36,393 nucleotides of DNA from an uncultured Faecalibacterium sp. (GTDB taxonomy: Bacteria; Bacillota; Clostridia; Oscillospirales; Ruminococcaceae). The stretch covers positions 1-36,393 of the forward strand of contig CAKSZS010000023.1 in assembly GCA_934525845.1 (NCBI GenBank), written 5' to 3'. Every line of letters begins with the position of its first letter. Position 1 is the stretch's first letter. Of this stretch, positions 8,586 through 16,429 are shown piece after piece. The translations under genes and the position numbers were made by a program. The notes below the pieces were generated by a model that ran no database searches, was not told the origin of the DNA, and saw only the letters and a list, made by a program, of their open reading frames with translations.

Positions 8586-8614
8586 TTGCAATCCGGCGCG
8601 GGGCAGGCTATAAT
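8586..8614 (+). promoter_or_regulatory. promoter of the KdgK-like sugar kinase
   Basis: TTGCAA (8586-8591), 17-bp spacer, TATAAT (8609-8614), 59 bp before the ATG at 8674, with AGGAGGAA as ribosome site. Confidence 0.8.
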
Positions 8615-8673
8615 GGATACAACGATGTGTTAATAGTATCGCAGTGCGCTGATACAACAGCAGGAGGAACGTT

Positions 8674-9762
8674 ATGGAACATTACAATCCCATCCTTGGC
8701 AGCGAGACCACCGGACAGAAATTCATCACCTGCGGCGAGATCATGCTGCGCCTGACCCCGCCGAACTATGAGAAGATCCGTATGGCATCGGCCTTTGAAG
8801 CCAGCTACGGCGGCAGCGAGGCCAACATTGCGCTGGCTCTGGCCAACCTGGGCGTGGACAGCACCTTCTTCAGTGTGGTGCCCAACAACAGTCTGGGCAA
8901 GAGCGCGGTGCGCTGGCTGCGTTCCAACGACGTGCACTGCACCCCCATGATCCTCACCGAGCCGGACGAGACCCCCTCGAACCGCCTGGGTACTTATTAT
9001 CTGGAGACCGGCTACGGCATCCGCGCGTCCAAGGTCATCTACGACCGCAAACACAGCGCCATCACCGAGTACGACTTCTCCCAGGTGGATCTGGACGCCC
9101 TGCTGGACGGCTTTGACTGGCTGCACCTCAGCGGCATTACCCCGGCGCTGGCTCCCAACTGCCGCAGCCTGATCCTGGATATGCTCAAGGTGGCCAAGAA
9201 GAAGGGCCTGACCGTCAGCTTTGACGGCAACTTCCGCTCCACCCTGTGGACCTGGGAGGAAGCCCGCGACTTCTGCACCGAATGCCTGCCCTATGTGGAT
9301 GTGCTGCTGGGCATTGAGCCCTATCACCTGTGGAAGGACGAGAACGACCACAGCAAGGGTGACTGGAAGGACGGCGTGCCCCTGCAGCCCAGCTACGAGC
9401 AGCAGGACGAGATCTTCCAGCACTTCATTGAGCGCTACCCCAACCTGAAGTGCATCGCCCGCCATGTGCGCTATGCCCACAGCGGCAGCGAGAACAGCCT
9501 GAAGGCCTTTATGTGGTACGAGGGCCACACCTTCGAGAGCAAGCTGTTCACCTTTAATATCCTCGACCGCGTGGGCGGCGGCGACGCCTTCGCCAGCGGC
9601 CTGATCTACGCCATGCTGCACGACTACAAGGCCATGGACATGATCAACTTTGCCGTGGCCAGCAGCGCCATCAAGCACACCATTCACGGTGACGCCAACA
9701 TCACCGACGATGTGAGCAGCATCCGCAACCTGATGAACATGAACTACGACATCAAGCGGTAA
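8674..9762 (+). CDS. kdgK: PfkB-family sugar kinase, probable 2-dehydro-3-deoxygluconokinase
   Basis: A 362-aa ribokinase-fold protein. It shows the N-terminal substrate half with GEIMLRLTPP and YGGSEANIALALANLG (about residues 45-60), and the C-terminal PfkB signature DRVGGGDAFASGLIYA (about 300-315), in which G-G-D supplies the anion hole and the catalytic Asp. The GEIMLRL and GGSEANIA segments resemble 2-keto-3-deoxygluconate kinases, which phosphorylate KDG to KDPG in uronate breakdown. No KDPG aldolase or uronate gene lies in the window, so substrate is uncertain; fructokinase or another PfkB kinase is possible. It has its own promoter (8586-8614) and terminator (9781-9812), hence a single-gene unit. 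Confidence 0.82.
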   Translation: MEHYNPILGSETTGQKFITCGEIMLRLTPPNYEKIRMASAFEASYGGSEANIALALANLGVDSTFFSVVPNNSLGKSAVRWLRSNDVHCTPMILTEPDETPSNRLGTYYLETGYGIRASKVIYDRKHSAITEYDFSQVDLDALLDGFDWLHLSGITPALAPNCRSLILDMLKVAKKKGLTVSFDGNFRSTLWTWEEARDFCTECLPYVDVLLGIEPYHLWKDENDHSKGDWKDGVPLQPSYEQQDEIFQHFIERYPNLKCIARHVRYAHSGSENSLKAFMWYEGHTFESKLFTFNILDRVGGGDAFASGLIYAMLHDYKAMDMINFAVASSAIKHTIHGDANITDDVSSIRNLMNMNYDIKR

Positions 9763-9780
9763 GCTTTTGCCGCACAACGA

Positions 9781-9812
9781 AGCAGCCCGCCGGGGAGACC
9801 CGGCGGGCTGCT
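9781..9812 (+). terminator. terminator of the sugar kinase gene
   Basis: A 14-bp GC-rich stem AGCAGCCCGCCGGG / CCCGGCGGGCTGCT with loop GAGA. The T-tract is poor (TCTGTT), but the stem is very strong. Confidence 0.7.
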
Positions 9813-9823
9813 TCTGTTGAAGG

Positions 9824-9946
9824 CTGGCTGCCCTGTACACCGGCGCTTCGATCTACTGCGCCGAGTGGTGGATCACAAAGCCCGACCGCATGAGCAAAGA
9901 CGAGGTCATCCGCCAGTTCACCGAACTGCTGCAGAAACTGTTCTGA
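9824..9946 (+). pseudogene. C-terminal remnant of a TetR-family regulator
   Basis: Forty codons ending at TGA (9944-9946), reading LAALYTGASIYCAEWWITKP then DRMSKDEVIRQFTELLQKLF. The pattern of a hydrophobic helix with WW, a short turn and a terminal amphipathic helix ending in LLQKLF is what ends many clostridial TetR/AcrR proteins. There is no start codon or ribosome site and no HTH: the N-terminal three quarters are gone, replaced by the kinase and its terminator. Codon usage matches the neighbours. I take it as the stub of a deleted regulator that may once have accompanied the flanking genes. The family call is from pattern, not from a search. Confidence 0.6.
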
Positions 9947-9955
9947 GCACGACCC

Positions 9956-10010
9956 AAAAAGACGTCCCATGCCTGCACCGCTGTGGTGCCCGGCATGGGA
10001 CGTCTTTTTT
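9956..10010. terminator. bidirectional terminator downstream of the UvrA-like gene
   Basis: AAAAAGACGTCCCATGCC pairs with GGCATGGGACGTCTTTTT around a loop that itself folds (GCACC/GGTGC). It has T-runs on both strands and ends right at the stop of the minus-strand UvrA-like gene. Confidence 0.85.
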
Positions 10011-10011
10011 G

Positions 10012-12489
10012 TTAGATATACCTTCCGGTGATGCTTGCCGGGTTCTGTCTGACCTCTTCCGGCGTGCCTGCCGCCACGATGCGCCCACCGGCTTCGCCGC
10101 CGCCCGGCCCCATGTCCACGATGTAATCCGCATTGCGGATGACGTCCAGGTCGTGCTCGATGACCACCACGGTGGCCCCGTGTTCCATGAGCTTCTGGAA
10201 CACCCCCAGCAGGGTCTGCACGTCCAGCGGATGCAGGCCAATGGTGGGCTCGTCGAACACAAACACCGTGTCCGCCTGCCCGCGGCCCATCTCGCTGGCC
10301 AGCTTGAGCCGCTGGGCCTCGCCGCCGGAAAGGCTGGGCGTCTCCTCGCCCAGGGTCAGGTAGCCCAGCCCCAGCTCCTTGAGCACTTGCAGGCGCTGGC
10401 GCACCAGTTTGCGGTCCGCGCAGGCATCCAGCGCTGTGGACACGTCCATGTCCATTAGGTCCGCCATGGACGCCCGGGTGCCGTCGGCCATGGGCAGGGT
10501 CACCGCCGCGGCCTCTTTGCTGTAGCGGGAGCCGCCGCAGTCCGGACAGACCACTTCCACGTCCGGCAAAAACTGCACGTCCAGACTGATGACGCCGGTG
10601 CCGTCGCAGGTGGAACACCGCAGCTTTCCGGTGTTGTAGGAGAAATCGCCCGCCTTATAGCCGTGCTCTTTGGCGTCCGGCGTTTTGGCGAACAGCTTGC
10701 GCAGTTCGTCGTGAACGTTGGCGTAGGTGGCCACCGTAGAGCGCACATTGATGCCGATGGGGGTGGCGTCGATGAGCTTCACCTGCGCGATGCCCTCGGC
10801 TTCCACGGCCTTGACGTGTTCCGGCAGGGCAGTTCCGGCCGCTTTCGCCTGCAAGGCCGGGATCAGGCTTTCCAGGATCAGGGTGGTCTTGCCGGAGCCG
10901 GACACACCAGTGACCACGGTCAGCCGCCCTTTGGGCAGGTCCAGTTCCAGCGGCTTTACCGTATGGAGCGGGCCGGTGGACAGGTGGATGCGCCCCTGCG
11001 CAAACAGCTCCGTCTGCGCTGCCCGGGGCCGGGCGTGCACCCCTGCCCTGCCCGCCAGAAACGGCCCGATCTGGGAAGCCGCATTGGCTTCCATGGCCGG
11101 AATGGTGCCCTGTGCAATGACGTGTCCGCCCCTGGCACCGGCTTCCGGCCCCATCTCGATGAGCCAATCGGCTTCTTTCAAGATTTGGGTATCGTGATCC
11201 ACCAGCACCACCGAGTTGCCGTCCGCCACCAGGTCGTGCATCACGGCGGTCAGGCCCTCGATGTTAGAAGGGTGCAGGCCGATGGACGGTTCGTCCAGCA
11301 CATAGAGCACACCGGTGGTGCGGTTGCGCACCGCCCGGGCCAGCTGCATCCGCTGGCGTTCGCCGGTGGATAGGGTGGCGGCGGAACGGTCCAGCGTCAG
11401 GTAGGAAAGCCCCAGCGACAACAGCCGCGCCGCCACGGTCTGGAAAGACTCGCAGATATTGCGGGCCATGGGACGCATCTCTTCCGGCAGGCTGTCCGGC
11501 ACTCCGGCCACCCAGTCGGTCAGATCGGCAAGGGTCAACTGGCAGGCCTTGTCCAGGCTGATGCCCCGCAGACGCGGCACCCGGGCGGCAGTACACAGGC
11601 GGGAACCGCCGCAGTCCGGGCAGACGCCCTGCCGCAGGAACTTTTCCACCCGCTTCATGCCTTTTTCGTCCTTGACCTTGGCCAGGGCATTCTCTACGGT
11701 GTAGGTGGCATTGAAGTAGGTAAAATCCAGTTCTCCGGCCTGGTTGGAGTTTTTGTTGTGGTAAAAGATGTGCTTTTTGACCGCCGGGCCGTTGTACACG
11801 ATGTCCTTTTCCTGATCGGTCAGGTCCCGGAAGGGCACGTTGGTACGCACCCCCATCTCCCGGCAGATGTCGATCATCAGGGACCACATCAGGCTCTTCC
11901 AGGGGGCCACGGCCCCCTCGTCGATGGTCAGACTCTCGTCCGGTACCAGAGTGCTTTTGTCCACCGTCATCACGGTGCCGGTGCCGCTGCAGGTGGGGCA
12001 GGCGCCCTGGCTGTTGAAGGCGAATTCCTCCGCCGACAGCACCCGCACCGCTGCCCCGCACACCGGGCAGACCAGCGGCTTTTCCGCCGCCACGGCAAGG
12101 CTGGGCTCCAGCCAGTGTCCGCAGCTGCACTGGTAGCTGGACAGGCGGGAGTACATCAGGCGCAGGCTGTTGAGCAGTTCGGTTCCAGTGCCGAAGGTAC
12201 TGCGGATGCCCGGCACGGCGGGCCGCTGATGCAGGGCCAGCGCCGCCGGAACATACAGCACCTCGTCCACGGAAGCCTTGGCCGCCTGGGTCATACGGCG
12301 GCGGGTGTAGGTGGACAAGGCGTCCAGATACCGCCGGGAGCCCTCGGCATACAGCACGCCCAGCGCCAGGCTGGACTTGCCCGAACCGGACACGCCTGCC
12401 ACGCCCACGATCCTGCCCAGCGGCACGTCCACGTTCACATTTTTCAGGTTGTGCACCCGCGCCCCGCGGATCTCGATATGATCGACCAT
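10012..12489 (-). CDS. UvrA-like ABC ATPase (excinuclease subunit A, short class)
   Basis: An 825-aa protein with two ABC ATPase halves. First half: Walker A GVSGSGKSS (about 33-41), Cys pairs C-x-C and C-x2-C in the signature-domain insertion, CPTCSGTG and CPDCGGSR zinc-finger halves, signature LSTGERQRMQLARAV, Walker B VLYVLDEPSIGLH. Second half: Walker A GVSGSGKTT, zinc finger CSTCDGTG...CPDCGGSRY, signature LSGGEAQRLKLASE, Walker B VFVFDEPTIGLH. Canonical UvrA is about 940 aa, so this is roughly 115 residues shorter. It fits the UvrA2/DrrC-like class, which occurs beside a standard UvrA and is linked to DNA-damage or drug tolerance. uvrB/uvrC are not adjacent. The start ATG has GGAGAAGGA; the promoter (12522-12549) overlaps the upstream terminator. 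Confidence 0.88.
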   Translation of the reverse strand: MVDHIEIRGARVHNLKNVNVDVPLGRIVGVAGVSGSGKSSLALGVLYAEGSRRYLDALSTYTRRRMTQAAKASVDEVLYVPAALALHQRPAVPGIRSTFGTGTELLNSLRLMYSRLSSYQCSCGHWLEPSLAVAAEKPLVCPVCGAAVRVLSAEEFAFNSQGACPTCSGTGTVMTVDKSTLVPDESLTIDEGAVAPWKSLMWSLMIDICREMGVRTNVPFRDLTDQEKDIVYNGPAVKKHIFYHNKNSNQAGELDFTYFNATYTVENALAKVKDEKGMKRVEKFLRQGVCPDCGGSRLCTAARVPRLRGISLDKACQLTLADLTDWVAGVPDSLPEEMRPMARNICESFQTVAARLLSLGLSYLTLDRSAATLSTGERQRMQLARAVRNRTTGVLYVLDEPSIGLHPSNIEGLTAVMHDLVADGNSVVLVDHDTQILKEADWLIEMGPEAGARGGHVIAQGTIPAMEANAASQIGPFLAGRAGVHARPRAAQTELFAQGRIHLSTGPLHTVKPLELDLPKGRLTVVTGVSGSGKTTLILESLIPALQAKAAGTALPEHVKAVEAEGIAQVKLIDATPIGINVRSTVATYANVHDELRKLFAKTPDAKEHGYKAGDFSYNTGKLRCSTCDGTGVISLDVQFLPDVEVVCPDCGGSRYSKEAAAVTLPMADGTRASMADLMDMDVSTALDACADRKLVRQRLQVLKELGLGYLTLGEETPSLSGGEAQRLKLASEMGRGQADTVFVFDEPTIGLHPLDVQTLLGVFQKLMEHGATVVVIEHDLDVIRNADYIVDMGPGGGEAGGRIVAAGTPEEVRQNPASITGRYI

Positions 12490-12521
12490 GTTTCCTTCTC
12501 CCCTGTTTTCAGAATGATTTT

Positions 12522-12549
12522 ATTGTAGCACAGTGTAGGCAAAAAACAA
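12522..12549 (-). promoter_or_regulatory. promoter of the UvrA-like gene
   Basis: Minus strand TTGTTT (12549-12544), 16-bp spacer, TACAAT (12527-12522). The -35 hexamer lies in the T-tract of the preceding ABC-operon terminator. Confidence 0.55.
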
Positions 12550-12576
12550 GCGCCCACCCAAACGGGCGGGCGCTTG
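12541..12576 (-). terminator. terminator of the TrpXYZ-type ABC operon
   Basis: Minus-strand stem CAAGCGCCCGCCC / GGGTGGGCGCTTG (12576-12547) with a 3-4-nt loop, followed by TTTTTT (12546-12541). Confidence 0.8.
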
Positions 12577-12587
12577 TGCGATGCAGC

Positions 12588-13385
12588 TTAGTTGGACAGG
12601 ATCATGCGGTCGTTGGCAAACTCGCCGCCGCTGGCGATCTGGAACTTGGCCAGCAGGTCGGAGACGTGCAGGTTCTTTTTCTCCTCGCCCGCCACATCGT
12701 AGATGATATGGCCCTCGTACATCATGATCAGACGGTTGCCGTACTTGATGGCATCCTTCATGTTGTGGGTGATCATCATGGTGGTCAGGTGGTTTTCCTC
12801 CACGATCTTGGCCGAGAGGGTCAGCACCTTGAGCGCCGTCTTCGGGTCAAGGGCGGCGGTGTGCTCGTCCAGCAGCAGGAGCTTGGGCTTGTTCATGGTC
12901 GCCATCAGCAGGGTCAGCGCCTGGCGCTGGCCGCCGGACAGCAGACCCACGCGGGCGGTCAGGCGGTCTTCCAGGCCCAGGTCCAGGCTCTTGAGCAGTT
13001 CGCGGTAGCGCTCCCGCTCGGCCTTGGTGATGCCGACCCGCAGGCCGCGCCGCTTGCCGCGCCGGGCGGCCAGGGCGAGGTTCTCTTCGATCTGCATGGT
13101 GGCGGCCGTGCCGGTCATGGGGTCCTGAAAGACGCGGCCGATATAGGCGGCGCGCTGGTGCTCGCCCAGTTTGGTGACGTCGATGCCGTCGATCAGGATC
13201 TTGCCCTCGTCGATGGGCCAGACACCGGCCACCGCGTTCAGCATGGTGGATTTGCCCGCGCCGTTGCCGCCGATGACGGTGACGAAGTCGCCCTCGTTCA
13301 GCTTCAGGTTCAGCCCGTTCAGGGCCGTTTTCTCATTGACCGTGCCTGCATTGAAGGTCTTGGAGACATTCTGGATCTCAAGCAT
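12588..13385 (-). CDS. ABC transporter ATP-binding protein (TrpZ/COG1101 type)
   Basis: A 265-aa nucleotide-binding subunit: Walker A GGNGAGKST (about 38-46), Q-loop in GRVFQDPMTGTA, signature LLSGGQRQALTLLMA, Walker B LLLLDEHTAALDP and the H-loop in ITHNMKDA. Asp-Glu-His in place of Asp-Glu-Pro/Ala after Walker B, and GTAATMQIEENLALA, are typical of the COG1101 subfamily that pairs with PF04392 binding proteins. Start ATG at 13385 with AAGGAGGG; its first 8 bp overlap the end of the permease gene, so translation is probably coupled. It energises the importer formed with 13378-14319 and 14463-15497. Confidence 0.9.
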   Translation of the reverse strand: MLEIQNVSKTFNAGTVNEKTALNGLNLKLNEGDFVTVIGGNGAGKSTMLNAVAGVWPIDEGKILIDGIDVTKLGEHQRAAYIGRVFQDPMTGTAATMQIEENLALAARRGKRRGLRVGITKAERERYRELLKSLDLGLEDRLTARVGLLSGGQRQALTLLMATMNKPKLLLLDEHTAALDPKTALKVLTLSAKIVEENHLTTMMITHNMKDAIKYGNRLIMMYEGHIIYDVAGEEKKNLHVSDLLAKFQIASGGEFANDRMILSN

Positions 13386-14319
13386 TTTTCGCACCCTCCT
13401 TCTTTTTTGCAGTCGGCTTTGCGAAGTACCGGCTCTTCCAGTAAGGCACCGCCAGGAAGATGGCCACCACGGAGGCGCTGAGCAGCTTGAGCAGGTTTGC
13501 GTCAAAGCCGAGGGTCAGCACCAGCTGGATGACGATGTAATAGATGATCGCACCCAGCGAAACGGACACCAGCTTGAGGGCAAAGTTCTGGAAGATGCGG
13601 CCAAACACGGCCTCACCGATGATGACAGCGGCCAGACCGATGACGATGGCACCGCGGCCCATGCTGACATCTGCAAAGCCCTGATACTGGCTCAGCAGCG
13701 CACCGGACAGCGCGACCAGACCGTTGGAGACGGCCAGACCCAGCACCACATTGAAGCTGGTGTTGATGCCCTGTGCGCGGGACATGGCAGGGTTGGAGCC
13801 GGTGGCACGGATGCCGCAGCCCAGCTCGGTGCCGAAGAACCAGTACAGCACCCCGATGAGCACTGCCGTGACGAGGATGACCATCACGATGGGGTTGTGC
13901 AGGGCAAATTCCTTGACCCAGCGCAGCGAGATGAGCAGGTCGTACTTGTCCACATTGATGGACTGGTTGGCCTTGCCCATGATCTTCAGGTTGATGGAAT
14001 AGAGGGCCAGCTGGGTCAGGATGCCGGCAAGGATGGCCGGGATGCCCATAAAGGTATGGAGCAGGCCGGTGATCAGACCGGTGGCAAGGCCCGCCAGCAG
14101 CGCCACGAAGAGCGCCGCCCAGACGTTCATGCCGGAGAGCAGGCACATGACGCAGACCGCGCCGCCGGTGCCGAAGGAGCCGTCCACGGTCAGGTCCGCG
14201 ACATCGAGGATGCGGTAGGTCAGGTACACACCAATGGCCATGATGCCCCAGATGAGGCCCTGCGCACAGGCGCCGGGCAGCGCACCGGGCAGGTTGGCAA
14301 GTCTAGCAAGCAGTTCCAA
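13378..14319 (-). CDS. ABC transporter permease (TrpY/COG4120 type)
   Basis: A 313-aa polytopic membrane protein with about eight hydrophobic segments, of the branched-chain/ribose permease superfamily. It begins (M)ELLARLANLPGALPG and includes RILDVADLTVDGSFGTGGA near residue 40, RATGSNPAMSRAQGIN near 175 (the cytoplasmic coupling-helix region) and a basic tail KPTAKKKEGAKNA. The start is TTG at 14319, with GGAGG 7 bp upstream; no ATG fits. It forms the channel of the importer. The substrate is unknown: some members carry tryptophan, but the leader is too short for the T-box expected in that case. Confidence 0.88.
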   Translation of the reverse strand: MELLARLANLPGALPGACAQGLIWGIMAIGVYLTYRILDVADLTVDGSFGTGGAVCVMCLLSGMNVWAALFVALLAGLATGLITGLLHTFMGIPAILAGILTQLALYSINLKIMGKANQSINVDKYDLLISLRWVKEFALHNPIVMVILVTAVLIGVLYWFFGTELGCGIRATGSNPAMSRAQGINTSFNVVLGLAVSNGLVALSGALLSQYQGFADVSMGRGAIVIGLAAVIIGEAVFGRIFQNFALKLVSVSLGAIIYYIVIQLVLTLGFDANLLKLLSASVVAIFLAVPYWKSRYFAKPTAKKKEGAKNA

Positions 14320-14340
14320 AATAAAACCTCCAAACGATAC

Positions 14341-14455
14341 ACTTTTTTCGTTCCCGCGTTCATACGGGAAAAGCGGAGAAGCGCGTTTTCCGCTCTCCTC
14401 CGCTGTATTTTATCCTGTTTTCCGCAGCAGCGGAGCCTTTGCTCTGCTGCCCGCT
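14341..14455 (-). promoter_or_regulatory. hairpins between binding-protein and permease genes
   Basis: The 143-bp gap holds three stems on the minus strand: GCAGC-A-GAGC/GCTC-C-GCTGC (14454-14428 region), GGAGAGCG.../...CTTCTCC, and CCCG...CGGG followed by GAACGAAAAAAG. None has a strong T-tract. They look like mRNA-stabilising or attenuating stems that would let the binding protein accumulate above the permease and ATPase, a common arrangement in importer operons. Confidence 0.4.
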
Positions 14456-14462
14456 GTGCGGA

Positions 14463-15497
14463 TCACCCCTCGATGGCCTCGTAGCCTTCCGGAACGGTCA
14501 GGCCCAGGTCCTCGCAGATGGTCTTGTTGTACTTCTTGGTCACATCGGTGTACTCGATGGGCATCTCCGAAATGTCGGCCTCGCCGGTCAGGATCTTGGC
14601 GGCCATCTCACCGGTGGTGTAGCCCAGATCGTAGTAGCTGATGGACAGGGTGGCCACGCCGCAGCCGGAGCAGATGCCCTCCTCACCGGCGAACACGGGC
14701 TTCTTCGCCGGGCGACAGATGCCGTCCACGATGCCGGTGTTGGCCGCCACGGTGTTATCGGTGGGCACATACAGGGCGTCGTTCTCGTCCGCAGCCTTCT
14801 GGCAGACGGAAGACAGGTCGTTGGAGTCGGAGAATGCGTACTGGGTCACGGTGACGCCCTTGGCTTCCAGGTACTTCTGGACCTCGTCCACCTGGTACTG
14901 GCTGTTGGCTTCCGCGGAGCAGTACAGCAGGCCCACCTTCTTGGCGTCGGGCATCCACTCCACGATCATATCAGCCTGCTGGTCCAGCGGGGCCAGATCG
15001 GAGGTGCCGGAGACGTTGCCGCCCACGGTGCCGGAGAAGTTATCCAGACCCAGCGCCACGCCGTACTCGGTGACCGAGGTACCCAGCACCGGGATGGTGT
15101 TGGTGGCGGACTGCGCAGCCTGCAGAGCGGGTGTCGCATTGGCCATGATCAGATCCACACCGGCGGACACGAAGCCGTTGGCGATGGTAGCGCAGGTAGC
15201 GGAATCGCCCTGTGCATTCTGGAAGTCGAAGGTAACGTTGTCGCCAAAGGAAGCGGTCAGCGCATCTTCAAAGCCCTGGGTCGCGGCATCCAGCGCGGCG
15301 TGCTGCACCAGCTGGCAGATGCCGACGGTGAACTTCTGGCCGTCTGCGGCAGCGGCAGAACCGGAAGCTGCAGCGGAAGAAGCGGTCGAAGAGGCCGCAG
15401 TGGAAGAAGCAGAGCCGCCGCAGGCGGTCAGGGCAGCGGCCGCGCCGCAGACAGCGGCAGCAGCCAGGAACGAACGACGAGTGATCTTACGCATCAT
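14463..15497 (-). CDS. ABC transporter substrate-binding lipoprotein (TrpX/PF04392 type)
   Basis: A 344-aa periplasm-type binding protein anchored as a lipoprotein. The N-terminus KITRRSFLAAAAV has a twin-arginine-like R-R-x-F-L motif, followed by a hydrophobic stretch and the lipobox LTAC; a Ser/Ala linker of about 25 residues follows. The mature part shows VGICQLVQHAALDAATQGFEDAL, MANATPALQAAQ, IPVLGTSVTEYG and VGLLYCSAEANSQYQV, all hallmarks of the PF04392 family. It captures the ligand for the two downstream genes. SD GAGGAGAG precedes tandem ATGs (15497, 15494). The promoter at 15595-15623 leaves a leader of about 90 nt without room for a T-box. Confidence 0.92.
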   Translation of the reverse strand: MMRKITRRSFLAAAAVCGAAAALTACGGSASSTAASSTASSAAASGSAAAADGQKFTVGICQLVQHAALDAATQGFEDALTASFGDNVTFDFQNAQGDSATCATIANGFVSAGVDLIMANATPALQAAQSATNTIPVLGTSVTEYGVALGLDNFSGTVGGNVSGTSDLAPLDQQADMIVEWMPDAKKVGLLYCSAEANSQYQVDEVQKYLEAKGVTVTQYAFSDSNDLSSVCQKAADENDALYVPTDNTVAANTGIVDGICRPAKKPVFAGEEGICSGCGVATLSISYYDLGYTTGEMAAKILTGEADISEMPIEYTDVTKKYNKTICEDLGLTVPEGYEAIEG

Positions 15498-15594
15498 AAA
15501 TTCTCTCCTCTATACTTTCGCGCTGCGGCAACAGGACGCCGCATGGGCGCGCGTTTTACGGCGATGCAGTTGTGCCTTCGCTTTACACTCGTGA

Positions 15595-15623
15595 AGTATA
15601 TCACACATCGTTCGGCAAAACAA
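15595..15623 (-). promoter_or_regulatory. promoter of the ABC importer operon
   Basis: Minus strand TTGTTT (15623-15618), 17-bp spacer, TATACT (15600-15595). Confidence 0.7.
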
Positions 15624-15679
15624 TCCACTTTCGGCCCAAAACGGCCTTTATTATCAATCGCTTTGAAGTTATCCATCGA

Positions 15680-16405
15680 TTATTTCGATGCATCTTCCCG
15701 TTTTTGCTGATAGTCCGCTAGTTTGCTGCATTCGCCGTCCAGCCAGCGCAGATTTTCTTCCAGCTGGGGCAGCCAGGGCTGTGCGTAGTCGTAGTGGTAA
15801 TACAGTGCCTGCCACAGCTTTGCCTGTGCCCGCCGCAGCAGCACCGGGTGCAGCCGGGCCTCCAGCGCTTCTACGGTGTCTTCCAGCGCCATGCAGGTCT
15901 GCGCCCAGCGCACATCGCAGGCTTCCCGGGCGGGCACGGCGTACCGGGCAAGGTAATCCTGTACCCGGGCCTCGATGACCTGCCCGCCGCAGCCGGTGGG
16001 CTGCAGGAAATAGTGCACCTCCCCTTCCCGGCTGATCTCCTGCGCCAGCGGGTACAGTGCACACACCAGCGGCTCTGCGTCATGGATGGCGCAGTGATTG
16101 TCGGTCAGAAAGGGGCAGTTGTTGCGTTCGTGCTTCACCGGGGCCAGCCGCAGCACCGGCAAATGGCTCACCTGCCCGATGCTGGCCCGGCAGTAGCCCC
16201 GCGCCACAATGTGGGGCGGCAGACGCAGGCGGGCAGCAATGCGCCACAGGTCGAACCCGGACAGCACGATGTCCTCCCGGCCCCGGCAGCAATTGCCGCA
16301 TCCCCGGCAGGCAAACCGGAACGATTCCTGCCGCCCCAGCAGCGGCATTTCCGCCGTGCGGGTAAAATCCACCTGCCCGCACAGGTCGATGTGGTCGTCA
16401 CGCAT
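15680..16405 (-). CDS. YkgJ-family cysteine-cluster protein
   Basis: A 241-aa protein of the YkgJ (PF03692) group. It carries CRGCGNCCRG near residue 34, a central Cys, CPFLTDNHCAIHDAEPLVCALYPL near 100-120 and a late GCGG, which together supply the Cys residues that bind an Fe-S or Zn cluster. Relatives include the flagellin lysine-methylase FliB, but no motility gene occurs here, so the function is unassigned. The second half is helical and aromatic-rich (WQALYYHYDYAQPWLPQL). It starts 24 bp after the lipoprotein gene on the same strand with AAGGAGGAG, so the two are probably co-transcribed. Confidence 0.85.
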   Translation of the reverse strand: MRDDHIDLCGQVDFTRTAEMPLLGRQESFRFACRGCGNCCRGREDIVLSGFDLWRIAARLRLPPHIVARGYCRASIGQVSHLPVLRLAPVKHERNNCPFLTDNHCAIHDAEPLVCALYPLAQEISREGEVHYFLQPTGCGGQVIEARVQDYLARYAVPAREACDVRWAQTCMALEDTVEALEARLHPVLLRRAQAKLWQALYYHYDYAQPWLPQLEENLRWLDGECSKLADYQQKREDASK

Positions 16406-16429
16406 CCTGTTTCGCTCCTCCTTCCATTT

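Noticed and set aside
8118..8600. Short open frames in the gap between the radical SAM and kinase genes.
   Set aside because: They coincide with the inverted-repeat element and its terminator and have no ribosome site; such repeats are often mis-called as genes.
12588..15497. Naming the ABC importer trpXYZ and assigning tryptophan as substrate.
   Set aside because: The families fit, but there is no T-box, trp gene or other specific clue; ligands differ within PF04392.
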